Positions 1 to 10,673 of a stretch of 64,000 nt of DNA are shown here, in pieces. The stretch comes from Mortierella alpina. Taxonomy: Eukaryota > Mortierellomycota > Mortierellomycetes > Mortierellales > Mortierellaceae. The notes beneath the pieces are model-generated. The model ran no database searches. It worked only from the letters and a program-made list of their open reading frames with translations, and was not told the origin of the DNA. The stretch lies in NCBI GenBank assembly GCA_029449245.1, contig JANATF010000017.1:496001-560000 (forward strand), in the 5' to 3' direction. The position numbers and the translations under genes are program-made. Each line of letters opens with the position of its first letter. Position 1 is the stretch's first letter.

Positions 1-163
1 TTGTTCGAACTCTTCCTGTCCACTTTGTCCTCCTCCTCCGCTCCGTCGCTCCTTCACTTCACTCTTCCTGTCTCTTCGAGTGCAGCTCTTCCAGAGGACA
101 CACCTTCATTCATCTGCTCATCCACCCTCTTCACACTCTCCCCTCAGGAATAACGAAAACTAA

Positions 164-2386
164 ATGTCATTTGCCCGCCTTCTCCAAGGTCCTGCACGCA
201 CACTGCGCAGTGTCCGCCCCAGTGCACTTCCAGTGTCCCGCTTTGTCGTATCACCAGCTGTCTCAGCGCTCCACACCACCGCCAGGCGGCTGCAGAGCGC
301 AGAGGCCCAGGTCCTCATCACCCCTACAGCAGGTACGCCCATCGGATAACAATGTCTGTGCAAGTTCCACTTCCATGGGCAATCACGACTCACTGTGCAA
401 GGATCTTGCACCGTCGCAGAGGAAGCTTCAGAAATGTGGATTGAAAGCATACCTTAACAAGTTTGTGTTTTCTCTTGGCCTGTTCCTTTCGCTTTTCATT
501 TTCTCTCCGGCGTTCCTTGTTGCTCGTAATAGAGTCGCTCGGGTTTGAGGTCTCGGGAGTCAAGGATGTCGACAACTCGCGCCCCATCTACATGGATATG
601 CAGGCAACTTCGCCCACAGACCCACGCGTATTGGATGCTATGATGCCTTATATGACTGAACTCTATGGAAACCCCCACTCCAGAACCCACTCTTACGGCT
701 GGGAGTCCGAGAAGGGTGTGGATCAGGCACGCGAGGTATGACGAGACAAGCTGGGGTGGAAATGAAAAAGGAAAACTGAGCGAAAAGAGTACTTGAAAGC
801 TGCAGGAGATGAGGCAAACAGCGACTAAAATACGGTCGATTGATTCATCTCTAATAGGATATTGGCAAGCTGATCGGCGCAGACGCCAAGGAGATCGTTT
901 TCACTTCTGGCGCTACAGAGTCCAACAACATGAGCATCAAAGGAGTTGCGCGATTTTACAAAGGAAAGAAGAACCACATTATCACCACCCAAACGGTAAG
1001 TTTTTTGTTTCTCCAGTTCTTACAGATCAGGTTGCATCTCCAGGGACCCAATTTGATGGTGCAGTTGTCATTCTCCCGAGCGGAGGGCAATAAATGGGTG
1101 GGGTGAAAGAAAGCTAGTCTTCCGAATCCCTCCTAACCGTATAGAGTTTATCGATGATTTCTTCCCATCTTTTTCACAGGAGCACAAGTGCGTCTTGGAC
1201 TCTTGCCGTGTTTTGAGTGATGAGGGCTTCGATGTCACCTACCTCTCTGTCGGAAAGAACGGACTCATTTCCATGGATGAATTGAAGGCCGCCATCCGTC
1301 CGGACACTGCGTTGGTCTCGATCATGGCTGTCAACAACGAGATCGGAGTTATCCAGCCTCTGGAAGAAATTGGCGCTCTCTGCCGATCCAAGAAGGTCTT
1401 CTTCCACACGGACGCAGCTCAAGCTGTTGGAAAGATCCCCATCGATGTGACAAAGATGAACATTGACTTGCTGAGCATCAGTGGCCACAAGATCTACGGC
1501 CCCAAGGGTGTTGGTGCGCTCTATGTCCGTCGCAGACCCAGAGTGCGTTTGTCCCCTCTGATGACTGGAGGTGGTCAGGAGCGTGGTCTGCGCAGTGGTA
1601 CCGTTGCCGCTCCTCTTGCCGTTGGTCTCGGAGAAGCATGCAGGATCGCAACTGAGGAGATGGCGGTAAGTCAAGGGTTTGTAGAGTAGTTTTCATGGTT
1701 CTCAGTTGCGAATGGATGATGTGCACCAAATGACGATTGTCCTTTTTTACCCGGACATTGCTATAACCGCCTAGTCCTGATGATATACGGCTCTTGACCC
1801 GCACTCGTTGCGGAATCAAGGGTGTCATCATGGACCATGATGGCCTGTGCAGGGGTTCTGATGGTGCACACTACACACTATTAAGCTGTGAACGTGTTAT
1901 GATACCCGTACGAGTTTTGTTTCTCATCGAACTTTGATTATGTTGCATGCTCCCTAGTATGACCACGAGCGCGTTAAGCGTCTTTCTGAGCGTCTGATCA
2001 ACGGCATCCAGTCCAAGGTCACCCATGTGTACAGGAACGGAGATGAGATCCAGTCGTACCCCGGATGCGTCAACTTGTCCTTTGCCTACGTTGAGGGCGA
2101 GTCATTGCTTATGGCACTCAAAGATATCGCACTCTCGTCTGGTTCTGCTTGTACATCAGCATCCCTCGAGCCATCATATGTGCTTCGTGCTCTTGGTGCA
2201 GAGGATGACATGGCCCACAGCTCTATTCGCTTCGGCATTGGTCGTTTCACAACAGAGGAGGAGATCGATTTTGTCGTGTCCCGCGTTGTTGCCCATGTGG
2301 ACAAGCTGAGGGAGATGAGTCCTCTTTGGGAGATGGTCCAGGAGGGCATTGACATTTCCAAGATCGAGTGGGCGCAGCATGCATAA
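164..2386 (+). CDS. NFS1: Mitochondrial cysteine desulfurase NFS1
   Basis: PLP-dependent enzyme that takes sulfur from L-cysteine as a persulfide for Fe-S cluster assembly in the mitochondrial matrix and for tRNA thiolation. Five exons join in frame: 164-332, 533-735, 858-995, 1180-1665 and 1958-2386 (474 aa, a usual length for fungal Nfs1). All introns are GT-AG. The first ~50 residues are rich in Arg, Ser and Ala and lack acidic residues, as in a mitochondrial presequence. The aminotransferase class-V fold is clear: the cofactor-contacting HTDAAQA, the PLP lysine in [10 protein letters not shown] (about Lys274), and the catalytic loop [14 protein letters not shown] with the persulfide cysteine at about Cys397. 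The spacing of Lys and Cys agrees with yeast Nfs1. The start is the first ATG before the presequence. The gene converges on NOP2, with about 170 bp between the two stop codons. Confidence 0.96.
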
Positions 2387-2559
2387 GCAAAATGAAGTCC
2401 CTTTGTCGTTATGACCTTTCCTTTCCATGCTCCTAGCGAATACGTTAGCTCCATCTTTCCTTCTGTTACATAGTAAAAGTTGCTACTCTTTTTTTTTGTA
2501 TTCATGCAATTGGTGTTTATTATCTAATCTCGATGCAAGCGGGTCTTTCGATCTTTCTC

Positions 2560-4930
2560 TTATTCTTTCGACGATGCTGCAGTCTTCTTTGGGCGCAGCT
2601 TGATACCCTTCTGGGTCTGCAACAACTTGGCTTGCGAGGCTATTGGGAAACACAGAGATAATTGGTATGGACGTTAGTTAAAGAACGCTTTTGCTATAAA
2701 CAAAATGGCATCAGCACAAACGTTTGTGCGAGATCGCAAATCATGCGACAGGTTCTTACCTCGGATGAGTTCCTCGTCCTCGTCTGCGTTGAATGAAATC
2801 TTTTCAGGCTCCTCAGGTTTCTCTGCTGCTGCCTTCGCCTTCTTTGCTCCACGAGACCGCTTTCCAGAGTCCTCCGTGATGGGTGCGAAGTCTTCCTCCT
2901 CATCGGGATCAGCAGTATCCTCGTTCTTCTTGGGAATCTTGTTGCTAACCTTCTTGAACTTGGCAACATAAAATCCATCCATGTTGTGCATGTGAGGGTA
3001 GTAACGTCTGGTCAGGCTGATGGAAGGGTGGAAGACCTTCTCACGGAAACGAGTGAATCCTTCCTTGCCAAAGTCCAAGCCCGTCGACACCAACTTGACA
3101 TTGGGGCGCTTCTTAAGAGCATAGTTCACGACATCCTCGTTCTCATCCACAGTCACTGAACAGGTCGAGTAGACAATGTAACCACCCGTCTTGCTCGAAG
3201 CATCCACAGAGTCGATAGCAGCAAGGATGAGCTGCTTCTGAAGCTGAGACAACATCTGGAAATCCTGCTCTGACTTGTTGGTCTTCACCGAGGCATCCTT
3301 GGAGATGACACCGGTTCCCGAGCAAGGGGCATCCAGCAAGACACGATCAAACCCTCCAATGACTCCAGGGAACTCGCGACCATCGTAATTGCACACAACG
3401 GCGTTCTTAACTCCCAAGCGGTGAATGTTGGCGACCAATGACTTTGTACGGTCCTTGTTCGCATCGTTGGCAAACACCATTCCTGTGTTCTTGAGGAGTG
3501 CAGCTATTGAGAAAAAAATGCACGCACGCAAAGGAAGATAAGGCGGTGAGTCTCAAGCAAAATCTAACAAAGTCTCTCACAAGCAGATGGATGGTGTGCC
3601 AAAGAACAAGAAAACGTACCGATATAAGTACTCTTTCCTCCGGGGGCTGAGGCCATGTCCAGGACGCGCTCGTGCTCCTGGGGAGCCAAGGCCATGACGG
3701 GCAAGAAGGAGGAGGCAGCCTGCAACATGTAGTGTCCAGCCAGGTATTCGGGGGTGGCACCAATTGGCACGGGAGAGTCAAAGACCTGGAGACCGACTTT
3801 GCTCCACTTGCCGACGGGGTCCAAGTTGACTCCACGGTTGATCAGCGATTGTGCAAGCTCGCGACGACGAGTCTTGAGTGTGTTGGTACGGATGGTAATG
3901 GGTCTGGGGACCTCGTTAGCCTCAAAGAACTCAATCGCTTCCGAGACGGGGAAAATGTAAAACAGCTTCTCCATAAGGTAGTCGTTGTATCCATAGTACA
4001 GGCACAAATCCTTCAACAACTGGGAGATGTAGTCGTTGCGAGATCTAAACAAGGAGGAATGAAAGAATTGCAGTTGAGCTGGAAGGATCGACGACTAGAG
4101 CGACAACTTTGCGAATCAACAGACATCAAAGTAGTGCCGTACCTGTTGCCCTCCCTCATCTCTCTAAAGTTGTTCAAAACACGGACGATCTCCTGGATAC
4201 GGGCCTGAACGACCTGAAGGTCTGTACTTTGCAGAATCTCGTGGTCGTCTCCAGGCAACACATACTTGTCATTCTCGAGCATGATGTTGGTCTGCAACTC
4301 TGCCTCTGCCTCCTCAGCCTCGGCCAGCTTTGCTGCATCCAGCTTTCTTGACTTTGCCTCCATGTCATCGTCGTCATCCGACTCTTCGCTGTCGCTGGCG
4401 AAAATATCTTCCTCTTCCTCCTCGCCCTCCTGTTCGTCATCCGATCCAAACATAGCGGTCTTGCCCTCCTCGTCCGATCCAGCAAACTCATCACCGAGGA
4501 AATCATCGTCCAAGGCGCCAACCTCGATGTCAGAGCCTTCCTCTGCGGACACGAACTCGTCATCCTACATCAGGGTGGGGGGGGGCATAAACGACAGTGT
4601 AATAAGGCGTGTTAAGAAGGGTGTGAAAGGGTGTAGTCATATTTGTTTTCTCTCGCTCACTGCAGGAAAGGTTGGCTGTTGTTGACTGTGGTCCTGAAGA
4701 ATGTTTACCTGCTCCTCGACCTCGCTGTCACTGCCGCTCATGGCGCCGTAGGCCCATGACTCGTCATCTTCTTCACTGTCGTCCGATGAGGGTTTGGCGG
4801 CCTTCTTGGCCCCTTTGCCAACAGCGACCTTGACCTTCTTTGAGGTGACATCCTTGGAAGACGCAACCTTGCGCTTGTTGTTCTTCTGGGGGGATGAGGG
4901 CTTGGCAGCACCCTTCTTTGCGGAAACCAT
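2560..4930 (-). CDS. NOP2: 25S rRNA (cytosine-C5)-methyltransferase NOP2 (NOL1/NOP2/Sun family)
   Basis: Nucleolar S-adenosylmethionine-dependent enzyme that makes m5C in the large-subunit rRNA and is needed for 60S biogenesis. Five exons on the minus strand: 4930-4709, 4564-4143, 4044-3620, 3503-2760 and 2639-2560 (630 aa). The N-terminus is Lys-rich and then strongly acidic (DDE/SE tracts), typical of nucleolar proteins. The catalytic domain shows the SAM motif DMASAPGGKSTYI near residue 350, the DAPCSGTGV motif with a conserved cysteine at about 417, and the YSTCSV motif with the catalytic cysteine at about 471. The 54-residue spacing of the two cysteines fits the Nop2 two-cysteine mechanism. 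The last exon is short, encoding a basic tail. All splice junctions keep frame. The start is the first ATG of a clean reading frame (MVSAKKGAAKPSS). Confidence 0.95.
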
Positions 4931-5101
4931 GGGTAAATGAGGGGATGTGGACGGGGAGGGATTAGAGTGAAAAACGGTCTGCTGTCAGTTGTGCAGCTCA
5001 CACTCTTTTTTTCTTTTTTTTTTGTGCTGTTGTTTACTGTTGCCTTTGCTGCACAGTCCCAAATGTCACATGATATACAATTTTAAAAAAAAAGGAAAGT
5101 A

Positions 5102-5124
5102 CAGTCGACTCTCTTTAAAGGAAA
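5102..5124 (+). repeat. Left terminal inverted repeat of the PIN-Fanzor element
   Basis: Begins CAGTCGACTCTCTTTAAAGG and is preceded by TA at 5100-5101. It pairs with 15883-15905 on the opposite strand, 22 of 23 positions matching. Confidence 0.88.
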
Positions 5125-5394
5125 CGTGGATGTCTCCTTATACAGCCCACAAACCGTCACGGGATAGCCTCCTAGTACCTTGCAGTTTTCCTGTACGTCT
5201 GGCAGGGATCTAGCGTCAATAAAAAAAAAAAAAAGAAAACCTACCCTACAGTTTTTGTAGTGATGGTATTGACAGATATGACATGTCCTGACGAAGCGAA
5301 CCGAGGAAGACTGTGGTAGACCATGATCAAGGTCGCCGTGGAGACTCGTAACAACAGATCTTCGGTGCAGCGTCGACTTTTTGAGCATGCATAT

Positions 5395-5722
5395 TGTCGT
5401 GAATCTAGGCAGGGCAAGGACAGGATGACCTTTCACAAGGGCAGGAGGGAAGGGACAAGGGAAGTGGCAAGACAGGAGGGTTCAGGGTATGATCAAGGAT
5501 GTATTCAAGTTACTAGGTAAAGAGCAACTGTACAGAGGGAACTACAGACTATATATACTAAACACTGAGCCCAGCGCGTAATGCCGCTTTGACCCATAGT
5601 CACCGGTCAGGACATAATTCAAGGCATTCAGTAAAAAGGGGGCGCATGTCGATAAGGCATTAAAAGGCGAAATAAGGCTTGACCTAGGATACTACGCTTA
5701 TCCTAGGGCCGAGTACGCGACA
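5395..5722 (-). repeat. 3' LTR of the chromovirus
   Basis: 328 bp, identical to 10674-11001 as far as I can read. It contains a 9-bp inverted repeat, CCTAGGATA...TATCCTAGG (around 5682-5706), that could fold as a hairpin in the transcript. The left target-site copy CATAT lies at 5390-5394. Confidence 0.95.
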
Positions 5723-5734
5723 ACCCCCCCATTT
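5723..5734 (-). other. Polypurine tract
   Basis: On the sense (minus) strand the sequence AAATGGGGGGGT directly abuts the 3' LTR and overlaps the pol stop codon. This is the expected position for the plus-strand priming site of an LTR retrotransposon. Confidence 0.7.
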
Positions 5735-8700
5735 AGGGCTGAGCTCCGCGAAGCGTAGGGCCGGGTTTGTGAGGGTGAGCATGATGAAACTGCTTGATGA
5801 GTCTCGGGGCGCCTTGAACCAACTCAGCAGGCTCCCAAGTGCGAGCAGATATGGGGTAGCCTTTCCAGTGGACATGGTAGAGGAGTCTGCCACGGGCCAC
5901 TTTGGAGTCTAGGATGGCTTCGACTTCGAACTCCTCTTCTCCAGCAACGACGAGTGGAGGTAGAGGTTTAGGTGTCCGACCCGGGATCGTATCTTGGCGG
6001 AAACGCTCGAGGAGGCCGACGTGGAAGATCGGGTGGATCTTCATGGTACTTGGGAGATCCAGGCGGTATGAGCGAGTTCCAACCTTCTCGAGTATTTGAA
6101 AAGGGCCAACTCGTTTGTAGTCAAGTTTCTTGGCTGCCCGCTCGGTACGGAGATTTCGGGCGTCTAACCAGACTTTGTCGCCAACACTGAAATCAGGCTG
6201 AGCTATTGTTTTGGTATCAAAATGTCGGGCGTGTCTTTCATTCGCAGACTGGATGTTGAACTTCATCTCAGAATGAATGTCTAGAAGAGCCTTGATGTGG
6301 TCAGGGCAAGGGATGTTGTCCTTAGTCACCCGGGGTACGGTAACTGAGAACTTGGGGTGGAAACCAAAGTTAGCGAAGAAAGGAGTTGTCTTCGTGGACG
6401 AGTGTTCCGTGTTGTTGTAAGTGAACTCGGCGAGCGGGAGTAAAGTGCTCCAGTTTGACTGTTGATAGTCGATATAACAGCGTAGGTACTGCTCGAGAAT
6501 CGAGTTGACTCTCTCAGTCTGGCCGTCAGTCCTAGGATGGAATGCAGTAGAGAGGTTCTGCTCGATCTGGAGAGCCTTGAAGACTGTCTTAGTGAACTTA
6601 GAAGTGAAGGTGACGCCTCTATCGGAGACGACATCGTCTGGAAGACCGTGGGCGGCGAAGACTTTTTCCAAGAAGAGCTGCACGGTACCCTCCGCGTCCA
6701 CGGTATCTGTGGTAGGGGCAAAGTGAGCCATCTTCGTGAATCGATCGACGAAGACACATATCGCGGTGTAGCCCTTGGAGGCGGGCAGTTGAGTGATAAA
6801 GTCTACGGAGATCGAGGACCAGGGCCGATCAGGGATCGGCAAGGATTGCAGGAGGCCATACGGCTTGTGATTGCTTGACTTGCTACGTTGGCAAATATCG
6901 CATCCACCGACGTAATTCTTGATATATTGTCGCATGCTGGGCCAAAAGAACGTGCGAGAGACAAGATCAAATGTTTTAGTAATACCAAAGTGCCCCGCAG
7001 TGGGAGAATCGTGGCATTCTTCAAGGATCATTTTCTTGAGATCCGGGTCGTCGGGGACACAGACCAGGCCGTCATGTAGTAGAAGGCCGTCCTGGACAGA
7101 GTAGAGGCCGTCGGGGTCTGGCGTCTCAAGGTTCTCAGCAAGGATCGCGCTGAATGTAGGGTCGTTAGGAAGTGAATGCGTAATTAATTCTTGAATGGCT
7201 GACTTCTCTGGGAGCAGCGGCAGGGCTTGTAGGGCATTCAAAAATTGAATTGGTGGCAGGAGGGTTAAGGCGGTCTTGCTTAGTGCAGCCGCACTCCCCT
7301 CCTCAGGTTTGTCTCTCCGAGACAAAGAGTCAGCCGCAGCGTTCTGCGAGCCAGGGCGGTATTTGATGACAAAATTATAGTCCGATAGGACTTCAGACCA
7401 GCGGACCTGGCGACGGCTAAGGTTGCGGGTGGTTGTAAAATATTCCAGATTGCGGTGGTCAGTAAGGACGACTGTGGTAGAGGCTGAGAACTCAAGGTAG
7501 TGTCGCCAGTGCTTGAAGGCGCACACAATGGCTAACAGTTCTTTGTCATAGATCTGGTAATTCATTTCCGCAGGCAGGAGTTTTCTGGAGTAGAAGGCAA
7601 CAGGGTGGAGGTGGTCATCGTCATCATATTGGCTGCAAACTCCTCCGAGGGCGTAGTCGGAGGCATCGACTTCGATGACACACGCTTTTGTGTGATCAAA
7701 GTGACGGAGGATCGGGCCAGACATCAAACGAGCTTTGAGTTCTTCAAAAGCGTCTTGCGCGGCTCTTGACCAAATGAACTTGGCATTCTTCTTGAGCAGA
7801 GTGGTGAGAGGGGTGGCTACTTTGGAGTAGTTCTTGACGAAGCGGCGGTAGAAGTTAGCGAGTCCGAGGAACACCTGAATGTCAAAAGCTGATTTAGGGG
7901 TAGCCCATTCTTGAATGGCGGCCACCTTGGCAGGATCCATCGAGATGCCGTTAACACCAATGATGAATCCCAGGAACGAGACCTCTTGCTTATCGAACGC
8001 ACATTTCTCGAGTTTCAGACAGATGCCCGCAGCTTCTAATTTCTTGAGGACCTTTTTGACTTGTGCGGTGTGCTCGTCAAGTGATTCGGAATATATGAGA
8101 ATATCGTCAAGGTAGACAACAACAAAATCATCCAAGTAGTCGCGCAGGACGTCGTTCACGAACGCTTGGAAGGTTCCTGGGGCATTCATGAGCCCGAATG
8201 GCATGACTTGATACTCAAAGTGACCGTAACGACAGCGAAACGCGGTTTTCCACTCGTCGCCTTTCGCTATTCGGAGAAGGTTGTAGGCACCACGCATGTC
8301 CAATTTGGTAAAATACTTGGCTTTTCCTAACTGGTCAAACGTTTCGGAGATCAGTGGTAAAGGGCATCGATTGGGAGTTGTGATTTTGTTAAGTCCCCGG
8401 TAATCGACACAAAGGCGAAGGGAACCGTCTTTTTTCTTGACAAAGAGAATGGGCGCTCCGGCTGGGGATTCCGAGCGGCGAATGAAACCTTTAGCCAGGT
8501 TTTCTTTGAGATATTCGTGTAGGGCCTTGAGCTCCGTCTGCGAGAGATTGTAGACAGGCCCAAAAGGTACGTTGGCGCCTTCTGCAATGGGAATACTATG
8601 GTCGTAGGGTCGGTGTGGCGGGAGTTTGTCCGCCTGAGTCTTGGAGAACACTTGAGAGTATTCAGCGTATTTTTCAGGGAGCTGGATTGTTGGTTCATCA

Positions 8701-9446
8701 TCACTAAGAGTCGCGGTAGACAATTCTTCGACTTGAGAGATGTCCATCATGTAGCCTACACCCTGTCCCTGCTTGAGCAATTGACAGAAATTGGCGTTGC
8801 TGACCAGGGCAATATCCATGGAAGTTGGGTTTCTGACAGGGACAGGCACAGGTGGGTAAATGATAGTAATTGGTGCAGGTTTGAGAACTAGAGGAGGGGA
8901 AGCAGAGCGTGTTTGACTGGCGAAGGGCAGGATAGAAGTAGGTAGTGTGGATCGAGCAAGATGTGACAAGGCAGAGAAGTTGTGATTTTGAGTGCAGGCG
9001 AGAGTCACTGTTCTCTGATCCCAGTTGATGGAGGGGCTGTGCTTTTTTAGCCAGTCCATTCCAAGGATCACAGAATAGTTACCGAGCGTGATGAGTTGAA
9101 AGGAATGTACTTCAAAATGTTCTGGGCTGGATTGCATGACAAGACGAGTGGAGTGGTGGGAAGAGTGGATGGTACCATTGGCGAGGGCAATGTTGAGTTG
9201 TTGATCGACAATGGGTAGGTGATGTACTTTGGCGAGGTTCTGATGAATGAAGGAAATTGTAGCCCCAGAATCAATCATGGCATTGACGGGGAGGGAGGAC
9301 CCCTGGAAATACAGAGTGACAGGAATGGTGATGGGAGCGGAGTCGTGGATAGGGTCGTGAACAGGAGAAACATTGAAAAGTTGGCCTAGATGGGCTTCTC
9401 CACTCTTTACTAGGCGTCGTCGTTTCCCAAATCGAACACGAAGGGG
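5733..9446 (-). CDS. pol: Ty3/gypsy Pol polyprotein with C-terminal chromodomain
   Basis: The frame is open from 9446, 37 nt inside gag, to the stop at 5733 (about 1237 residues). The first internal ATG is at 9278. Numbered from that Met, the protease active site DSGA is at 3-6. The reverse transcriptase runs about 250-420, with VDYRGLNK, LPLI and the catalytic YLDD at 389-392. RNase H begins at EVDASDYALGG. The integrase has an HHCC zinc finger (GHFGITKTF...CDICQR) and a DDE core (VDFITQLP, VSDRGVTF, ERVNSILEQYL). The C-terminal ~60 residues form a chromodomain (FEVEAILDSKV, YHVHWKGY, TWEPAELV), which in chromoviruses steers integration to particular chromatin. Because the protease starts upstream of the ATG at 9278, translation by -1 frameshifting from gag is more likely than internal initiation. 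Confidence 0.95.
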   Translation of the reverse strand, partial: PLRVRFGKRRRLVKSGEAHLGQLFNVSPVHDPIHDSAPITIPVTLYFQGSSLPVNAMIDSGATISFIHQNLAKVHHLPIVDQQLNIALANGTIHSSHHSTRLVMQSSPEHFEVHSFQLITLGNYSVILGMDWLKKHSPSINWDQRTVTLACTQNHNFSALSHLARSTLPTSILPFASQTRSASPPLVLKPAPITIIYPPVPVPVRNPTSMDIALVSNANFCQLLKQGQGVGYMMDISQVEELSTATLSDDEPTIQLPEKYAEYSQVFSKTQADKLPPHRPYDHSIPIAEGANVPFGPVYNLSQTELKALHEYLKENLAKGFIRRSESPAGAPILFVKKKDGSLRLCVDYRGLNKITTPNRCPLPLISETFDQLGKAKYFTKLDMRGAYNLLRIAKGDEWKTAFRCRYGHFEYQVMPFGLMNAPGTFQAFVNDVLRDYLDDFVVVYLDDILIYSESLDEHTAQVKKVLKKLEAAGICLKLEKCAFDKQEVSFLGFIIGVNGISMDPAKVAAIQEWATPKSAFDIQVFLGLANFYRRFVKNYSKVATPLTTLLKKNAKFIWSRAAQDAFEELKARLMSGPILRHFDHTKACVIEVDASDYALGGVCSQYDDDDHLHPVAFYSRKLLPAEMNYQIYDKELLAIVCAFKHWRHYLEFSASTTVVLTDHRNLEYFTTTRNLSRRQVRWSEVLSDYNFVIKYRPGSQNAAADSLSRRDKPEEGSAAALSKTALTLLPPIQFLNALQALPLLPEKSAIQELITHSLPNDPTFSAILAENLETPDPDGLYSVQDGLLLHDGLVCVPDDPDLKKMILEECHDSPTAGHFGITKTFDLVSRTFFWPSMRQYIKNYVGGCDICQRSKSSNHKPYGLLQSLPIPDRPWSSISVDFITQLPASKGYTAICVFVDRFTKMAHFAPTTDTVDAEGTVQLFLEKVFAAHGLPDDVVSDRGVTFTSKFTKTVFKALQIEQNLSTAFHPRTDGQTERVNSILEQYLRCYIDYQQSNWSTLLPLAEFTYNNTEHSSTKTTPFFANFGFHPKFSVTVPRVTKDNIPCPDHIKALLDIHSEMKFNIQSANERHARHFDTKTIAQPDFSVGDKVWLDARNLRTERAAKKLDYKRVGPFQILEKVGTRSYRLDLPSTMKIHPIFHVGLLERFRQDTIPGRTPKPLPPLVVAGEEEFEVEAILDSKVARGRLLYHVHWKGYPISARTWEPAELVQGAPRLIKQFHHAHPHKPGPTLRGAQP

Positions 9447-10624
9447 CTAGTGTTGGCAGTGGTGGCACTAGAGAGAGTGTGTTGAGCCTTGTTACCGAGT
9501 CTGGTGTTCGCGGGTTTGGTGGGACACTCCTTAACCCAGTGTCCCTCCAAACCACAGTAGCTACAGAGATCGTTATCTCTGCGTCGCTGTTTTTCTTCGG
9601 CGCTCACAGGGCGGTGCTGGGCTTGGCTGAGGTCCATGGCCATGGACGGGGCGGCAACGGACGCGGCGGGAGCGAATGGTCGCGGGACGGAAACAGGGGT
9701 CGAGTTGCGGGCGCTATTCAAGGTTGTTGTGGAACGAACAGGTTGTCTTTGCAGAAAGTAACCATATTGGCGAGTGTCGATCTCAATAGCCAAATCAGAG
9801 AACTCATAGAACGTGCGCGGTTCCTCCTGGCGTGACATGGTTTCTTGGACCGATTCTTTGAGGCCAATCCGGTACTGGGAGATTTTGGCAGCGTCGTTCC
9901 ACTCGGTATCGGCAACCAACTGGACAAACTTATTGGTGTAGTCCAACGCCGAGCCTTTTTGCTTCAAGGCGCGGAGTTGAGACTCGGCCACGATGTGGGC
10001 GTTGGTGACGCCGAAATTCTTGGTCATGACCGACCAAAACTTATCAAGGCTGCTAATGATCGCGGGTCTTACTTCGTCATCCAGCTTAAAAGCAGGGATG
10101 TGCTTTTCCATATACTTATAGGCCGCGGTGTCCCCCAGACGGGAGATGATGAACATGATTTTAGAGGCATCCGTTGGATGCTGCGAGCTCTGAGCCAAGA
10201 AGTACAGCTCCAGCTGAGACTGGAAAGTTTTCCAGTCTTCTCTTTTACCAGTGAACTTCTCGGGGGAGTCGATCTTGGGCTTGGCCACCGACTGAGTCTT
10301 GGTGGCTTCGGCAAGGGTCTTGAGGCCCCGGAGCATATCTTTCTGGAAGGTATTGTTCTCGTTGATGGCATTCAGAGCAATGATCTGTCCTTCGATCGTT
10401 TTGAATCTTGGTTCGACCATTTTGATGAGATCCTCGACGAAACTATGGTTGGTCTGTAAGAACTTGAGGAGGGGTCCGTACGCGGTGAGCTGGCTTTCGA
10501 GCGACTGAACGCGGTTTTTGAGATCCGCTACGACCGGGCTGGCTTGCTCGAGGAGAGTGTCCTCGATGGTTTTGACACGAGTTTGGAGGGCTTCAAAATT
10601 CTGGTTGGCGGTTTCGAGACTCAT
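9410..10624 (-). CDS. gag: Ty3/gypsy Gag capsid/nucleocapsid protein
   Basis: A 404-residue protein beginning at the first ATG downstream of the 5' LTR. The N-terminal part is predicted coiled coil (MSLETANQNFEALQTRV). The central part has the retrotransposon-gag capsid pattern (DWKTFQSQLELYFLAQ and following helices). Near the C-terminus there is one CCHC zinc knuckle, CSYCGLEGHWVKEC (CX2CX4HX4C), for RNA binding. The stop at 9410-9412 lies 37 nt inside the open pol frame. The size and order are normal for a fungal chromovirus. Confidence 0.93.
   Translation of the reverse strand: MSLETANQNFEALQTRVKTIEDTLLEQASPVVADLKNRVQSLESQLTAYGPLLKFLQTNHSFVEDLIKMVEPRFKTIEGQIIALNAINENNTFQKDMLRGLKTLAEATKTQSVAKPKIDSPEKFTGKREDWKTFQSQLELYFLAQSSQHPTDASKIMFIISRLGDTAAYKYMEKHIPAFKLDDEVRPAIISSLDKFWSVMTKNFGVTNAHIVAESQLRALKQKGSALDYTNKFVQLVADTEWNDAAKISQYRIGLKESVQETMSRQEEPRTFYEFSDLAIEIDTRQYGYFLQRQPVRSTTTLNSARNSTPVSVPRPFAPAASVAAPSMAMDLSQAQHRPVSAEEKQRRRDNDLCSYCGLEGHWVKECPTKPANTRLGNKAQHTLSSATTANTSPFVFDLGNDDA
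9422..9428 (-). promoter_or_regulatory. Putative -1 ribosomal frameshift site GGGAAAC (gag-pol)
   Basis: On the sense strand the heptamer G GGA AAC lies in the gag frame exactly as the X XXY YYZ slippery rule requires, inside the 37-nt gag/pol overlap and about 10 nt before the gag stop. The pol frame is -1 relative to gag, so a slip here would make Gag-Pol. I did not fold the downstream RNA for a stimulatory structure. Confidence 0.72.
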
Positions 10625-10648
10625 GGCTGGGCAGGGACGTGGGTAGAA

Positions 10649-10668
10649 AGGTCAAAGTTGTTTGACCT
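10649..10668 (-). other. Perfect 8-bp hairpin at the expected primer-binding region
   Basis: Just inside the 5' LTR the sense strand has AGGTCAAA-CAAC-TTTGACCT, a perfect 8-bp stem with a 4-nt loop. The LTR end is not followed by the TGG expected for a tRNA 3' end, so priming may not use the normal tRNA mode. Confidence 0.55.
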
Positions 10669-10673
10669 AGTAA

